64,000 bases of DNA from Ochrobactrum quorumnocens (GCF_002278035.1 NZ_CP022604.1:1116001-1180000), one strand, 5' to 3'; positions 15,593 through 25,146 are shown, counted from the stretch's first letter. The notes: generated by a model not told the origin, from the sequence alone. Made by a program: numbers and translations.

Positions 15593-16417
15593 ATGGAACC
15601 CTCCCGCAATATCAACCGTCTTCTCGAAATCATGGTTGCCCTTCGTGACCCCGAAACGGGCTGTCCCTGGGACGTAGAACAGACCTCCAGATCAATCGCG
15701 CCTTATACACTCGAGGAAGTCTATGAGGTCCTCGATGCCATCGAGCGCGACGATGTTGATGATTTTCGTGAAGAGCTCGGCGATTTGTTGCTGCAGGTGG
15801 TTTTTCATTCACGCATGGCGGAAGAACAGGGCCAGTTTGCTTTTGGTGACGTCGTTGAGGCCATCACGCACAAAATGATCCGTCGCCATCCGCATGTGTT
15901 TGGCGACGCAGAAGCCCGAAGCGCTGGCATGGCCAAAGGCTCTTGGAACCGCATCAAGGCTGAAGAAAAGGCCGAGCGAGCAGAACGCCGCGCTAAGCTT
16001 GGCTTGGAAACTATTGATAAAACACGTTATCTTGACGATATCCCGAACGCCTTCCCGGCTCTCCTACGCGCGTTAAAGCTACAGCAAAAAGCAGCCAAAG
16101 TCGGTTTCGATTGGTCGGAAGCAGCACCTATACTGGACAAGATCGCGGAAGAAACAGCCGAGCTCAAAGAAGCAATGGCGGCGCAGGACAAAGCCAATAT
16201 TGCGGAAGAATATGGCGATCTGCTTTTCGCAATGGTCAATCTCGGCCGGCATTTAGAAATTGATGCCGAAACAGCGCTCATTGCAGCGAACGACAAATTC
16301 AAGCGTCGCTTTGATTTCATCGAAAAGTCGTTGAAGGAATCAGGCAGCAGCCTTGAGGCAGCACGGCTCGATGACATGGAAGCAATCTGGGTCGAGGCAA
16401 AGAAAAACGGGCTGTAA
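15593..16417 (+). CDS. mazG: Nucleoside triphosphate pyrophosphohydrolase MazG
   Basis: This 274-residue protein has two MazG repeats. The first contains the EExYE and EExGD-type metal-binding motifs (LEEVYEVLDAIE ... FREELGDLLLQVVFH), the second EETAELKEAM ... EEYGDLLFAMVNLGRH. MazG hydrolyses NTPs and dNTPs to monophosphates and pyrophosphate, cleaning damaged nucleotides and lowering ppGpp under starvation. GGAG is five bases before the ATG. A small hairpin overlaps its 3' end at about 16408-16424. The stop lies 14 bases from that of the convergent flavin reductase gene. Confidence 0.95.
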   Translation: MEPSRNINRLLEIMVALRDPETGCPWDVEQTSRSIAPYTLEEVYEVLDAIERDDVDDFREELGDLLLQVVFHSRMAEEQGQFAFGDVVEAITHKMIRRHPHVFGDAEARSAGMAKGSWNRIKAEEKAERAERRAKLGLETIDKTRYLDDIPNAFPALLRALKLQQKAAKVGFDWSEAAPILDKIAEETAELKEAMAAQDKANIAEEYGDLLFAMVNLGRHLEIDAETALIAANDKFKRRFDFIEKSLKESGSSLEAARLDDMEAIWVEAKKNGL

Positions 16418-16431
16418 CTAGCCCCGATAAT

Positions 16432-17043
16432 TCAAATTTTGTCTTCCCAATTTGGTCGAAACATCTGATAGACGCCCTCTGTGGTCGCATAATCCATATA
16501 GCCAAGTCGGGTCACCGGCTTAGCTTTTTTAATGTCGAACAGACCATCCGTAAGCACTCGGTCGTCAATATGCACACCAACGACCTCGCCAATCACCATG
16601 TAGTTGTCGGTCGGCCTGCCCTCTTTGTCCTGCAAGCGCTTAATCTCCACGGCGACGCACTCCAGCGCAGCGTAGGCTTCTTTCACATATGGCGCCGCGA
16701 TGAGTTTGCTGTGCGCAATCGTCAGCCCAGCATATTCAAATTCGCTGGTCCCGCGCGGAGCGTTGATCGATGAAGCGTTCATCTTCTCTTTGAGATGATC
16801 GCTCACCAGATTGGCCGTGAACTCGCCCGTCTCTTCAATAAACGAAACACTGTCTTTAAAACCGCTTGATGAAAACATCACCATCGGCGGCGTATCGCAT
16901 ATTGCATTGAAGAATGAATATGGAGCGAGGTTGACCGCGCCATTTTTTGACCGCGTCCCGATCCAGCCAATCGGACGCGGTGCGACAATCGCTTTGAATG
17001 GATTGTGAGGAAGATTATGACCGACTGATGGCTCATAAAACAT
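16432..17043 (-). CDS. Flavin reductase family protein (FMN-binding split barrel)
   Basis: From the start chosen here the protein has 203 residues. It has the flavin reductase-like signature IVAPRPIGWIGTRSKNGAVNLAPYSFFNAICDTPPMV and later ETGEFTANLVS, which bind FMN in the flavoredoxin/PA-like group. The ATG at 17043 has GGAAAA at a good distance, while the one at 17055 has no ribosome binding site. It likely reduces or binds FMN in the cytosol; partner oxygenases are not obvious, though a nitroreductase gene lies immediately upstream and could be cotranscribed (gap about 40 bases). Confidence 0.85.
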   Translation of the reverse strand: MFYEPSVGHNLPHNPFKAIVAPRPIGWIGTRSKNGAVNLAPYSFFNAICDTPPMVMFSSSGFKDSVSFIEETGEFTANLVSDHLKEKMNASSINAPRGTSEFEYAGLTIAHSKLIAAPYVKEAYAALECVAVEIKRLQDKEGRPTDNYMVIGEVVGVHIDDRVLTDGLFDIKKAKPVTRLGYMDYATTEGVYQMFRPNWEDKI

Positions 17044-17084
17044 CTGTTTTTCCATTAGTTAAGGCTGAGCTATAAAGCGAAAGA

Positions 17085-17669
17085 TCAGGATGACCACGGC
17101 CCGCTGTAATCAGAGACAATCTTGTCCATTTCAGCTCTCGGGCGTTCGGGCATCTTGTTTTGCGCCGTACCAATATGAACGAACCCAGCAACCCGCTCTT
17201 CAGGTGAGAGACCAAGAAACGCACGTGCTGGCGCATCGTCTGAATACCAGTTGGTGATCCAGTTGGTTGCGTAGCCAAGCGCGTTCGCAGCAGTACAAAG
17301 ATTCATGGCCACGGCACCTGCCGAAAGAAACTGCTCCCATTCCGGGATACGTTCATGGGCAACTGGTGACGAAACAATGCCAATGACCAACGGTGCGCGA
17401 GCAAAGCGCGCACGTTCCTGATCTTTGCGGCTATCATTCAAAGGCCCCTCCCGCTCTTCTGCGCGCTTGGCCAGATATTCGCCTACCTTGTGACGAGCGT
17501 CACCACGATAAAGAATAAAGCGCCACGGTGTAAGACGTCCATGATCCGGTACGCGTGCTGCCACTTTCAACAATTCGTCTAGTTCAGTCCCCTGCGGTGC
17601 TGGTTCTGAAATGGCGGAAATAGGCGTAGAGCTGCGCTGGGCCAGAAAATCAAACACCGGATGCGTCAC
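17085..17669 (-). CDS. Nitroreductase family protein
   Basis: This 194-residue FMN-dependent oxidoreductase contains the family's N-terminal RSSxx segment (QRSSTPISAISEP), the RVPDHGRLTPWRF loop that contacts FMN, and the C-terminal PEERVAGFVHIGTA. It resembles the YdjA-type short nitroreductases. It begins with GTG (17667-17669), with GGGAT upstream. Members reduce nitroaromatics, quinones or enones with NAD(P)H. It lies just upstream of the flavin reductase gene in the same orientation, suggesting a small redox operon. Confidence 0.87.
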   Translation of the reverse strand: MTHPVFDFLAQRSSTPISAISEPAPQGTELDELLKVAARVPDHGRLTPWRFILYRGDARHKVGEYLAKRAEEREGPLNDSRKDQERARFARAPLVIGIVSSPVAHERIPEWEQFLSAGAVAMNLCTAANALGYATNWITNWYSDDAPARAFLGLSPEERVAGFVHIGTAQNKMPERPRAEMDKIVSDYSGPWSS

Positions 17670-17710
17670 GGAAATCCCTCATCGCTAAAATCTGCATATA
17701 TGACTCCACT

Positions 17711-17812
17711 TAGAGCATAATCCGACAGGAATGAAACAATGATCGATAAGATTATGCTTCAACCAGAAAACTTCGGAGCGCTAATCTAATAAAATCAGAT
17801 CGAACGCACTCT
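17711..17812 (+). repeat. Dispersed repeat family B, copy 1
   Basis: The sequence starting TAGAGCATAATCCGAC and ending CGAACGCACTCT matches 31189-31286 along its full length. Shared blocks include TGAAAC, GATCGA, AAGATTATG, GGAGCG/AGAGCG and TAATAAAATCAGATCGAA. It lies in the divergent promoter region of the nitroreductase and secreted-protein genes. Confidence 0.75.
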
Positions 17813-17958
17813 CAACGGAGGCGGGTTCTTCTCGCGCGACATCATAAAGGTGTAAAGCCAAAAATCTGTGACGCAGCATATCTCCCGTGTATAAATTTGC
17901 CATGATAACGGTCGATTTGGCCTTGAATTCGCCACCCGCTTGGGTTCAAAACATCATC

Positions 17959-19149
17959 ATGTCAGATATTCTGGGTCTGTTTCAAACAAGCAGTGCAAAA
18001 TCATCGCGCAGCAAGTCATTTGTGGCGACGCTGTCGGTTGTCCTGATTGCTTCTTCTGCATTCGCTCAAGGCCCTGGCGGGCCGGGTGGATCCGGCGGTG
18101 GCATAGGGGGTGGCTTTGGCGGAGGTCCGCAAGGCAATCCCGGTAGCGGCTTCAAACTGCCAAGTTTCCAACTGGAGCCCCCAGCACCAGCACCTGCTGC
18201 CCCACCAGCTATGCAGGCTCCATCGGGTAGCAACGGAACAATTCAGACGAATACCACAATCGGCCTTCCGAATTTCCCGGAGCCAAAGCTCAATTTGCCG
18301 ACGCTCAGTCCTTATGCAAGCCCGACAAGCCCTGAGAACAATCCTCTGGTCAAAACGAGTGAGCTGGATTTGAAAGCACGTCTCAATCAGGACGGCCCGG
18401 ATATTTCGACCGGCCTCGTATGGCGTGTCTTTGCACCTGAAGTTGGCCCCGATGGTCAGCTCGCACTTATCGCCTCGTCAAAAGGCGGCAGCACAGTGTT
18501 CAATCTACCAGAAGGCAGTTATCTGGTGCATGCCGCTTATGGCCGTGCGGGCGCGACAAAGCGCATTACACTCACCAATGCCAGTCGTCATGAAGTGATG
18601 ACTCTCGATGCGGGTGGCATGAAGCTGAGTGCTGTCCTGCCGGATGAAGGTAAGATCAAAGGCGATCTCGTTCGCTTCTCCATTTATGCCGACGAAGATA
18701 ACAACGACCGTTCTCTCATTGTCCCGGATGTGAAGCCGGACACAATCATCCGATTGAATAGCGGCACTTATCACGTGGTTTCAAACTATGGCTCCGCAAA
18801 TGCTGTTATCCGCGCAGATATTCGCGTGGAAGCAGGCAAGCTGACCGAAGCAACAGTGCAGCATCGCGCGGCGGAAGTTGTATTGAAGCTGGTGCGTGAA
18901 AAAGGCGGCGAGGCTCTTGCCGACACGTCATGGTCAATCCTGAACGCTTCTGGCGATGTTGTACGCGAAAGCGCTGGTGCTTACTCGTCGATGGTTTTGA
19001 TTGAAGGCGACTATGTTGCTGTCGCCAAGAACAAAGACCGAATCTATCAGCGCGATTTCAAAGTGACATCTGGCGCAAATGGCGAAGTAGAAGTGGTCGC
19101 AAACCGTGAATCCGAAGCACCCGATGACGGTTTCTCAGGGCAAGACTGA
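17959..19149 (+). CDS. Secreted protein with three beta-sandwich-like repeats (unknown function)
   Basis: From the start used here the protein has 396 residues. A signal peptide ends at SSAFA-Q near residue 37, followed by a Gly-rich stretch and a Pro/Ala-rich region to about residue 130, then about 250 residues of beta-strand character. I see three related modules, each with an L.EG.Y or LNSGTY turn before paired strands (FNLPEGSYLVHAAYG, IRLNSGTYHVVSNYG, VLIEGDYVAVAKN), like prealbumin or carboxypeptidase-regulatory folds. Alternative starts are GTG 17887 and ATG 17902; none has a clear ribosome binding site. It probably acts in the periplasm or envelope. I do not recognise a named family. 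Confidence 0.7.
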   Translation: MSDILGLFQTSSAKSSRSKSFVATLSVVLIASSAFAQGPGGPGGSGGGIGGGFGGGPQGNPGSGFKLPSFQLEPPAPAPAAPPAMQAPSGSNGTIQTNTTIGLPNFPEPKLNLPTLSPYASPTSPENNPLVKTSELDLKARLNQDGPDISTGLVWRVFAPEVGPDGQLALIASSKGGSTVFNLPEGSYLVHAAYGRAGATKRITLTNASRHEVMTLDAGGMKLSAVLPDEGKIKGDLVRFSIYADEDNNDRSLIVPDVKPDTIIRLNSGTYHVVSNYGSANAVIRADIRVEAGKLTEATVQHRAAEVVLKLVREKGGEALADTSWSILNASGDVVRESAGAYSSMVLIEGDYVAVAKNKDRIYQRDFKVTSGANGEVEVVANRESEAPDDGFSGQD

Positions 19150-19170
19150 TTGAACACGCATTTTCATAAA

Positions 19171-19196
19171 AAAGGCCCGCTTTCGCGGGCCTTTTT
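19171..19196. terminator. Bidirectional terminator between secreted-protein gene and thrS
   Basis: AAAGGCCCGC and GCGGGCCTTT form a 10-bp stem with a TTTC loop. T-rich tails follow on both strands, so it serves the two convergent genes. Confidence 0.9.
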
Positions 19197-19197
19197 A

Positions 19198-21177
19198 TTA
19201 TTTCGCATCGTTCTTCAAACGTACCAGATCAGGTGGCGTTGCTTCTTCTGACAATTGAGCAATCGCTTCGTCCAGCGTCATCGACACCTGAGCCTGCGAA
19301 CCAAGACGACGCATATTGACCGTCTTTTCTTCAGCTTCTCGCATACCGCAAACGAGAATGACCGGAACCTTCTGCAGCGAATGCTCGCGGACCTTGTAGT
19401 TGATCTTCTCGTTGCGCACGTCGGTGATGACCTGCAAGCCAGCAGCCTTGAGCTTGGCCGCAACCTCAGCTGCATAACCGTCAGCTTCCGAGGTAATTGT
19501 CGCAACAACAACCTGAATCGGCGCAAACCAAAGCGGCATGTGTCCAGCAAAATTCTCGATCAGAATGCCCAGGAAACGCTCCATCGAACCGCAGATTGCA
19601 CGATGGATCATAACCGGTTGGGTCTTTTCAGAATTGCTGTCGATGTAGAATGCACCGAAGCGTTCCGGCAGATTGAAGTCAACCTGCGTCGTTCCGCACT
19701 GCCACTCACGACCGATTGCATCCTTCAGCGTATATTCGAACTTCGGACCGTAGAACGCACCCTCGCCCGGCAGAATACCGGTCTTGATGTCATCCGACTG
19801 TTCCTTGATCTGTTCAAGAACCGTCATCATCACGCTTTCAGCGCGATCCCACAATTCGTCCGAACCGACGCGCTTTTCAGGCCGTGTGGACAGCTTGATC
19901 GTGATCCCTTTGAAGCCGAAGTCTTTGTAGACCGACAGAATGAGATCATTGATCCGCAAGCATTCTGAAGCCATCTGTTCTTCGGTGCAGAACACATGCG
20001 CGTCGTCCTGTGTGAAGCCGCGAACACGCATAAGACCATGCAGCGCGCCCGATGGTTCGTAGCGATGCACATTGCCAAATTCTGCAAGCTTTATAGGCAG
20101 ATCGCGGTAAGACTTAAGACCATGCTTAAATATCTGAACGTGACCTGGACAATTCATTGGCTTGAGCGCAAACACGCGATCATCGTCGGTATCATCACCG
20201 GCAACAGTCACCTTGAACATGTTGTCGCGATACCAGCCCCAGTGACCGGACGTTTCCCAAAGGGACTTGTCCAGTACCTGTGGCGCATTCACTTCCTGAT
20301 AGCCATGGCTGTCGAGACGACGACGCATATAGCTTACCAGCGTCTGGAACATACGCCAGCCTTTGGCATGCCAGAACACAACGCCCGGACCTTCTTCCTG
20401 GAAATGGAACAGGTCCATTTCGCGGCCAAGGCGGCGGTGATCGCGCTTTTCAGCTTCTTCAAGCATATGGAGATAAGCTTGAAGATCATTGTCGTTGGCA
20501 AATGCCGTACCATAGATGCGTGTCAACATCGGGTTATTGGCATCGCCGCGCCAATATGCGCCTGCAACTTTCATCAGCTTGAAGGAATTGCCGATCTGGC
20601 CAGTGGACGCCATATGCGGGCCACGGCAAAGATCGAACCATTCGCCCTGATTGTAGATCTTAAGATCCTGGCCTTCAGGGATCGCATCGACGAGCTCAAC
20701 CTTGTAGCTCTCGCCTTTATCGGCAAAAACCTGCTTGGCCGTCTCACGCGACCAAACCTGCTTGGTGAACGGCTTGTTGCGCTGAATGATTTCGCGCATC
20801 TTCTTTTCGATCACTGGCAGGTCATCAGGCGTGAACGGTTCATTACGCGCGAAGTCGTAATAAAAGCCATTCTCGATGACTGGGCCGATCGTTACCTGCG
20901 TTCCCGGGAAAAGCTCCTGCACGGCTTCAGCCAAAACGTGAGCCGTGTCGTGACGGATCAGTTCCAGCGAGCGCGGGTCTTCACGGGTCAGAATTTCGAT
21001 GGCACCGGAAGCACCAAGCGGATCAGAAAGATCACGCACGGTACCGTCTACGGCATAAGCCACAGCCTTCTTTGCAAGTGATTTGGAGATTGATTCTGCA
21101 AGTTCGGCACCGGTTGTGGCGGCATTATATTCGCGCACCGAGCCATCGGGAAATTGCATGGAAACATTCGACATCAT
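19198..21177 (-). CDS. thrS: Threonyl-tRNA synthetase
   Basis: This 659-residue protein has the full bacterial layout: an N-terminal TGS domain (to about residue 65), an editing domain with [11 protein letters not shown], the class II catalytic core with [10 protein letters not shown], a motif 2 region ([17 protein letters not shown]) and motif 3 ([17 protein letters not shown]), and the C-terminal anticodon-binding domain. It charges tRNA-Thr and edits Ser-tRNA-Thr. GGAAGA precedes the ATG; a second ATG follows directly. The gene appears monocistronic and ends at a shared bidirectional terminator. Confidence 0.98.
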   Translation of the reverse strand: MMSNVSMQFPDGSVREYNAATTGAELAESISKSLAKKAVAYAVDGTVRDLSDPLGASGAIEILTREDPRSLELIRHDTAHVLAEAVQELFPGTQVTIGPVIENGFYYDFARNEPFTPDDLPVIEKKMREIIQRNKPFTKQVWSRETAKQVFADKGESYKVELVDAIPEGQDLKIYNQGEWFDLCRGPHMASTGQIGNSFKLMKVAGAYWRGDANNPMLTRIYGTAFANDNDLQAYLHMLEEAEKRDHRRLGREMDLFHFQEEGPGVVFWHAKGWRMFQTLVSYMRRRLDSHGYQEVNAPQVLDKSLWETSGHWGWYRDNMFKVTVAGDDTDDDRVFALKPMNCPGHVQIFKHGLKSYRDLPIKLAEFGNVHRYEPSGALHGLMRVRGFTQDDAHVFCTEEQMASECLRINDLILSVYKDFGFKGITIKLSTRPEKRVGSDELWDRAESVMMTVLEQIKEQSDDIKTGILPGEGAFYGPKFEYTLKDAIGREWQCGTTQVDFNLPERFGAFYIDSNSEKTQPVMIHRAICGSMERFLGILIENFAGHMPLWFAPIQVVVATITSEADGYAAEVAAKLKAAGLQVITDVRNEKINYKVREHSLQKVPVILVCGMREAEEKTVNMRRLGSQAQVSMTLDEAIAQLSEEATPPDLVRLKNDAK

Positions 21178-21405
21178 ATTCTTCCTTATCCAGTCCCGCC
21201 AACGATTGCGGGTGGTTTACGCACGAAGCAGCTCTGCACCAATATAAGTACAGAACTGCCCTTTTGCTGCTCTACATTTCGATTAAAATGCTTATGCAAC
21301 TTTGAATGAAGACTGGCTATTAATCTTTTTTCGCCAGTCCGTAAAGCAAAAGCGCCGTGGCAAACTGCATCACGGCACCGTTAAAACTCCAAAAACTAAA
21401 TGAAC

Positions 21406-22620
21406 TCAGTTACGGATGGCGAGGCAGGGAACGCCCTGCTGCTTGAGCTTCGCACAGGTCTTTTCAGCGGCATCCGAATCTTTGAAGCCTGTGAAACGAA
21501 CACGATAAACCTTGCGACCACGCGGAGCCGTCGAAATCTCAGCCTTCGTACCCGGAACCAAACGGCTCACAACAGGCATATACTTGGCCTGTAACTCGTC
21601 TGCACCTTTGCGCGATGGGGTCACGCCAACCTGAACGCGCCAGGCAGATATTGCAGATTTCACCAGAAAGCCACCATCGCCCTGCTCGATTTTGGAATCG
21701 TCGATCATGTCCGCTACAGCATCGACTTTCGGCTTTTGGGGCTTAAGCGGCGAGATAACCGGCAATGGTGTCTGAACTGCCGCAACAATTTCTTCGGTCG
21801 CCGTTCCAGTGCCTTCAGTGCCAAAGCGCGTTAGTAGCTTTGCCATCCGGTCATCACGTTCCCGCGACGAACCGGCACCAAGCACAACGCCCACAAGATG
21901 CTTGTCATTGATTATTGCAGAAGAAACAAGATTGTAGCCCGAAACATCGGTATAGCCGGTCTTGATCCCATCGACGCCCTGATAACGATACATCAGGTTG
22001 TTATGGCCGTTAAACGGACGGCCCTTGTAGGTGAACGAACGCTGGGAAAACAGCGCGTATTCCTGCGGGAAATCACGACGGAGCGACATGCCAAGTACGG
22101 CCATGTCGCGGGCGGTCGTCAGCTGTGTCATCTTTGCGGTCAAGCCCGATGGGTTGGCGAAATATGTGCTTTTCATGCCAAGGTTCCGGGCTCTCTGCGT
22201 CATGAGACGACCAAAACCTGATTCCGAACCACCCAGATATTCGCCAACAACGGTTGCGGCATCATTTGCAGAAACAATGACCATACCGTTGACGGCATCA
22301 CGGACGGAAATCGTCTCGCCAGCCTTCAGATACAGCTTCATTCTAACTTTTGCAGCTGCATTCTTGGAGATGGGCATTTCATCATCCCAATGCAGTTTTC
22401 CGGTCTTGAGCGCTTCAAATGTCAGGTAAAGCGTCATCATCTTGGCCAATGATGCGGGAGCGTGTTGCTCCGTTGCATCATCTTGTCCCAGAACGATACC
22501 GGTATCGGCATCGAAAACCACCCACGATACATTCGCCATGGCGCTAGTGGAGCATAGAATGCTGGCACCAAGCGCAACACCGGCTACTAGCAGGGAGGTG
22601 CGGGACGACGATTTCGGCAT
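21406..22620 (-). CDS. Serine-type D-Ala-D-Ala carboxypeptidase with SPOR domain
   Basis: This 404-residue protein has a signal peptide ending at SAMA-N (residue 29). The S11 peptidase motifs are SLAK (Ser57, Lys60), SAN in VIVSANDAA, and KTGYT. After a linker, a C-terminal SPOR domain (about residues 320-404) should bind denuded glycan strands at the division septum. It trims the terminal D-Ala of peptidoglycan pentapeptides, as PBP5/PBP6-type enzymes do. A TTG at 22630-22632 is a longer alternative start; the ATG is preferred because GCGAG is placed suitably before it. Confidence 0.93.
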   Translation of the reverse strand: MPKSSSRTSLLVAGVALGASILCSTSAMANVSWVVFDADTGIVLGQDDATEQHAPASLAKMMTLYLTFEALKTGKLHWDDEMPISKNAAAKVRMKLYLKAGETISVRDAVNGMVIVSANDAATVVGEYLGGSESGFGRLMTQRARNLGMKSTYFANPSGLTAKMTQLTTARDMAVLGMSLRRDFPQEYALFSQRSFTYKGRPFNGHNNLMYRYQGVDGIKTGYTDVSGYNLVSSAIINDKHLVGVVLGAGSSRERDDRMAKLLTRFGTEGTGTATEEIVAAVQTPLPVISPLKPQKPKVDAVADMIDDSKIEQGDGGFLVKSAISAWRVQVGVTPSRKGADELQAKYMPVVSRLVPGTKAEISTAPRGRKVYRVRFTGFKDSDAAEKTCAKLKQQGVPCLAIRN

Positions 22621-22792
22621 AATGACTCGCAAGAAAAGAAAACTGGATGCAAATGAAGGTCAATTGCGGCGTCAAAAAGACGCCCGATCAACCTGATTTC
22701 CTTTTCCGCATAAAACCGATTTATTATTAACGAACTCTAATCAAGCATGATTAACTTAACAGTTTTTTGTCTGTCTGATGAAAATAATGCTG

Positions 22793-23164
22793 TCAGTTTT
22801 TCGGTGAGGAAACCCGCCAGTAACGCCACGGGAGATACCAATGGTAATGGCCAGGCAAATCTTTTGGCACTGGATCAAAGCCATGTGTGCCCATCGGACC
22901 GCAACGCATAATACGAAACAAGCCCATCCAGCTACCGCTCCACAAACCATAACGAGCGACAGATTCGTAGGTATATTCTGAACAGGTCGGCATATGGCGG
23001 CAGGAATTGCCGATGAATGAGGACAGCGTGAGCTGATAAAGCCTGATGAAGCTTGTTCCCAGCACCCTGCCCGGTGTTTTCCGCCATGGATCGGTAAAGT
23101 TGCGGGTCTGACGATTCTTCGTTGTCGCAGCGTTATTTAGGTGATCCTTTCCGCAACTGCACAT
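22793..23164 (-). CDS. yidD: Membrane protein insertion efficiency factor YidD
   Basis: This protein of 123 residues from the ATG at 23164 has the YidD core with IRLYQLTLSSFIGNSCRHMPTCSEYTYESVARYG followed by RIMRCGPMGTHGFDPVP, including the three conserved cysteines. The N-terminal 40 residues are longer than in the E. coli protein, which is common in Rhizobiales. YidD is a membrane-associated helper for YidC-dependent insertion. The start lies one base after the stop of the IscU-like gene, so they are coupled; this pairing differs from the usual rnpA-yidD-yidC context. Confidence 0.92.
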   Translation of the reverse strand: MCSCGKDHLNNAATTKNRQTRNFTDPWRKTPGRVLGTSFIRLYQLTLSSFIGNSCRHMPTCSEYTYESVARYGLWSGSWMGLFRIMRCGPMGTHGFDPVPKDLPGHYHWYLPWRYWRVSSPKN

Positions 23165-23165
23165 A

Positions 23166-23606
23166 TCAGGCGGCCTGCACCTTTTCTTCGATCTGGCGAA
23201 TGCAGTCGACAACCGCATCGAAAGTCAGAAGCGTCGAAGCATGGCGCGCCCTGTATTCACGCACTGGCTCGAAATATTTCAGATCCTCTAAACGGCCTTC
23301 CGGTGCAGGGCCATTTTCTTTGAGCATCTTATACATCGCGTCACGTGCAGCTCTCAGCTCTTCTGATGAGCAGCCGATGACATTTCGTGCCATAACCGAC
23401 GACGATGCCTGCCCCAATGCGCAAGCTTTCACCTCATGCGCGAAATCCGTGACAACACCGTCAACCATCTTCAAATAGACAGTAACCGTCGACCCGCACA
23501 ATTTTGAGTGAACAGTTGCTACCGCATCTGGGGCAGCAATTCGCCCTATGCGTTCGATATTCCCTGCAAATTCAAGGATACGTTTGTTGTAAACTTCGTC
23601 GATCAT
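23166..23606 (-). CDS. Iron-sulfur cluster assembly scaffold protein (IscU/NifU N-terminal type)
   Basis: This 146-residue protein shows three conserved cysteines in LCGSTVTVYLKM, KACALGQASSSVMA and VVDCIRQIE, the pattern of U-type scaffolds that carry a transient Fe-S cluster. The GSTV / GQASSSV form is closer to the SufU/NifU-like proteins of alphaproteobacteria than to classical IscU. AAGG precedes the ATG. No isc or suf genes are nearby; the downstream partner is yidD. A Cys-to-Asp/Ser substituted role as a zinc protein is less likely because all three cysteines remain. Confidence 0.88.
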   Translation of the reverse strand: MIDEVYNKRILEFAGNIERIGRIAAPDAVATVHSKLCGSTVTVYLKMVDGVVTDFAHEVKACALGQASSSVMARNVIGCSSEELRAARDAMYKMLKENGPAPEGRLEDLKYFEPVREYRARHASTLLTFDAVVDCIRQIEEKVQAA

Positions 23607-23663
23607 TTAGACAAACCTTCCGCCTCACCGGATAAAAACGTAAATTTGTCGCCCGGTTAACGT

Positions 23664-23692
23664 TTGAAGTTGCATTTTCCTGTCTATATAAT
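23664..23692 (+). promoter_or_regulatory. Predicted sigma-70 promoter of folE
   Basis: TTGAAG (23664-23669) and TATAAT (23687-23692) are separated by 17 bases, a near-consensus housekeeping promoter. It would give a leader of roughly 165 bases before the folE ATG. It also lies in the divergent gap with the IscU-like gene. Confidence 0.6.
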
Positions 23693-23757
23693 AGGCAAGT
23701 CGTGACTGCGCCATGGACAGATTATCACATGGTTATGAGCAGCCGCACGATTATCCG

Positions 23758-23851
23758 TCCGGCAGCTTGGTGTTGCCGGATCAATACATCGCCCGCTCGC
23801 AAAGCGCATCGTTGTATTGTCCGTTTAACTCGTCTCCTCCTCGAAGGAGAC
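23758..23851 (+). promoter_or_regulatory. Structured folE leader with three hairpins
   Basis: Three inverted repeats follow one another: TCCGGCA / TGCCGGA (23758-23764, 23774-23780), CAATACA / TGTATTG (23782-23788, 23813-23819) and GTCTCCT / AGGAGAC (23832-23838, 23845-23851). The last ends 15 bases before the folE start, next to the GGAGA ribosome binding site. It does not match a riboswitch class I know. The same stretch is also an open frame fused to folE, so an N-terminal extension is a competing reading. Confidence 0.45.
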
Positions 23852-23866
23852 TACTGGAGAATACTG

Positions 23867-24487
23867 ATGGACGCTCGCATCCTTAAAATCGATGACGAAT
23901 CCAATCTGCCCGCAGATTTGCCAAAGCCAACGCAGGCCGAAGCAGAAGCCGCTGTACGCACACTGCTTCGCTGGGCAGGAGATAATCCTGACCGTGAAGG
24001 ATTGCTCGATACACCAAAGCGCGTTGCCAAATCCTACAGTGAGTTGTTCGGCGGCTATGCCGAAAGCCCTGAAGATGTTCTTGGCACCACCTTTGAAGAA
24101 GTCTCCGGCTATAATGACATGGTGCTGGTGAAGGATATTTCCTTCTTCTCGCATTGTGAGCATCATATGGTGCCTATCATCGGTAAAGCGCATGTCGCCT
24201 ATTTGCCAGATGGCAAGGTGCTTGGTCTGTCGAAGATTGCGCGCGTTGTTGATATTTTTGCGCGCCGCCTGCAAACACAGGAAAGCATCACCGCACAGAT
24301 CGCAGACAGCATTCAGCGCATTCTGAAACCGCGCGGTGTTGCAGTTATGATTGATGCAGAACATATGTGCATGGCGATGCGCGGTATCCGCAAACAGGGT
24401 TCAAGCACAATCACGACGACCTTTACTGGCACTTTTAAGGAAGAAGTGAACGAACAGGTTCGTTTCATGAGCCTTATTCGCAAGTAA
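23867..24487 (+). CDS. folE: GTP cyclohydrolase I
   Basis: This 206-residue protein carries the zinc and substrate motif [23 protein letters not shown] and the C-terminal cluster [20 protein letters not shown], which supplies the second zinc cysteine. It converts GTP to dihydroneopterin triphosphate, the first step to folate and also to the preQ0/queuosine branch, which is relevant because tgt and queA lie further along. GGAGA lies six bases before the ATG. The frame is open further upstream, but the family N-terminus fits this start. hisI follows after 21 bases. Confidence 0.96.
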   Translation: MDARILKIDDESNLPADLPKPTQAEAEAAVRTLLRWAGDNPDREGLLDTPKRVAKSYSELFGGYAESPEDVLGTTFEEVSGYNDMVLVKDISFFSHCEHHMVPIIGKAHVAYLPDGKVLGLSKIARVVDIFARRLQTQESITAQIADSIQRILKPRGVAVMIDAEHMCMAMRGIRKQGSSTITTTFTGTFKEEVNEQVRFMSLIRK

Positions 24488-24508
24488 GACATATATTCAG
24501 GCGCAACA

Positions 24509-24934
24509 ATGAGCATTTTTTCTGCCCAGCCCTCTGACAAGAAGGCCATTGAAGAAGGCGCGGTTTTCATGCCGCGCTTCGATGCATCAGGTCTTATCAC
24601 TGCTATCGTAACAGACGCGCGTGATGGTGAGTTGCTGATGGTCGCCCATATGAACGAGGAAGCGTTGCGCCTGACGCTCGAAACCGGCATTGCTCATTAC
24701 TGGTCGCGATCACGCAACACGCTTTGGAAAAAGGGCGAAACCTCCGGCAATCTGCAAAGCGTTGTCGAACTGCGCACCGATTGCGATCAGGACGCGCTTT
24801 GGCTGAAGGTCAGAGTTGCTGGAGATGGCCCCACTTGCCACACGGGCCGTCGCTCGTGCTTTTATCGTCAGGTTCAGTCTGAAGATGGCAAGGTTAGCCT
24901 TTCCCTGAATGGCTCGTGCGAGCACGAACACTAA
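24509..24934 (+). CDS. hisI: Phosphoribosyl-AMP cyclohydrolase
   Basis: This 141-residue protein is the single-domain HisI form, without the HisE part. It has [34 protein letters not shown] and the metal-binding [12 protein letters not shown] ... [12 protein letters not shown] cysteines and aspartates. It opens the purine ring of phosphoribosyl-AMP in the third step of histidine synthesis. The short gap after folE suggests one transcript; both enzymes open a purine ring, but the pathways are separate. Confidence 0.96.
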   Translation: MSIFSAQPSDKKAIEEGAVFMPRFDASGLITAIVTDARDGELLMVAHMNEEALRLTLETGIAHYWSRSRNTLWKKGETSGNLQSVVELRTDCDQDALWLKVRVAGDGPTCHTGRRSCFYRQVQSEDGKVSLSLNGSCEHEH

Positions 24935-25042
24935 TTTTCTCTCACGATCTATGAACTCGCTCAAATCGATGTGATGGCGCGATTTTCTCTCGCGCCTTCA
25001 ATTTGCAGCATTTATTGTTTCGATACAGTGTTTTGATAAATG

Positions 25043-25146
25043 AAAGCATTTCCAGCAAAAGTGCGTAGTGGTTTTGCGTAGGACAATGCGACAAAACAAA
25101 TACTGAGAGCGTTTCTCCTTATTCAATCAAAGGTGGAAATGCTCTA
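25043..25146 (+). repeat. Dispersed repeat family A, copy 3
   Basis: The first part matches 466-523 in AAAGCATTT, CAAAAGTGCG, GGTTTT, CGT.GGA and AAAACAAAT. The second part forms a hairpin between AGAGCGTTTC and GGAAATGCTCT. It lies in the gap between hisI and the patatin gene; here it does not touch a stop codon. Confidence 0.7.

Noticed and set aside
19996..21081. A 361-codon open frame on the plus strand opposite thrS
   Set aside because: It mirrors a highly conserved essential gene and has no ribosome binding site or recognisable domain.
23702..23866. N-terminal extension of FolE by 55 residues
   Set aside because: The extension does not resemble the family, contains strong hairpins, and a good ribosome binding site precedes the internal ATG; kept only as an alternative in the leader finding.
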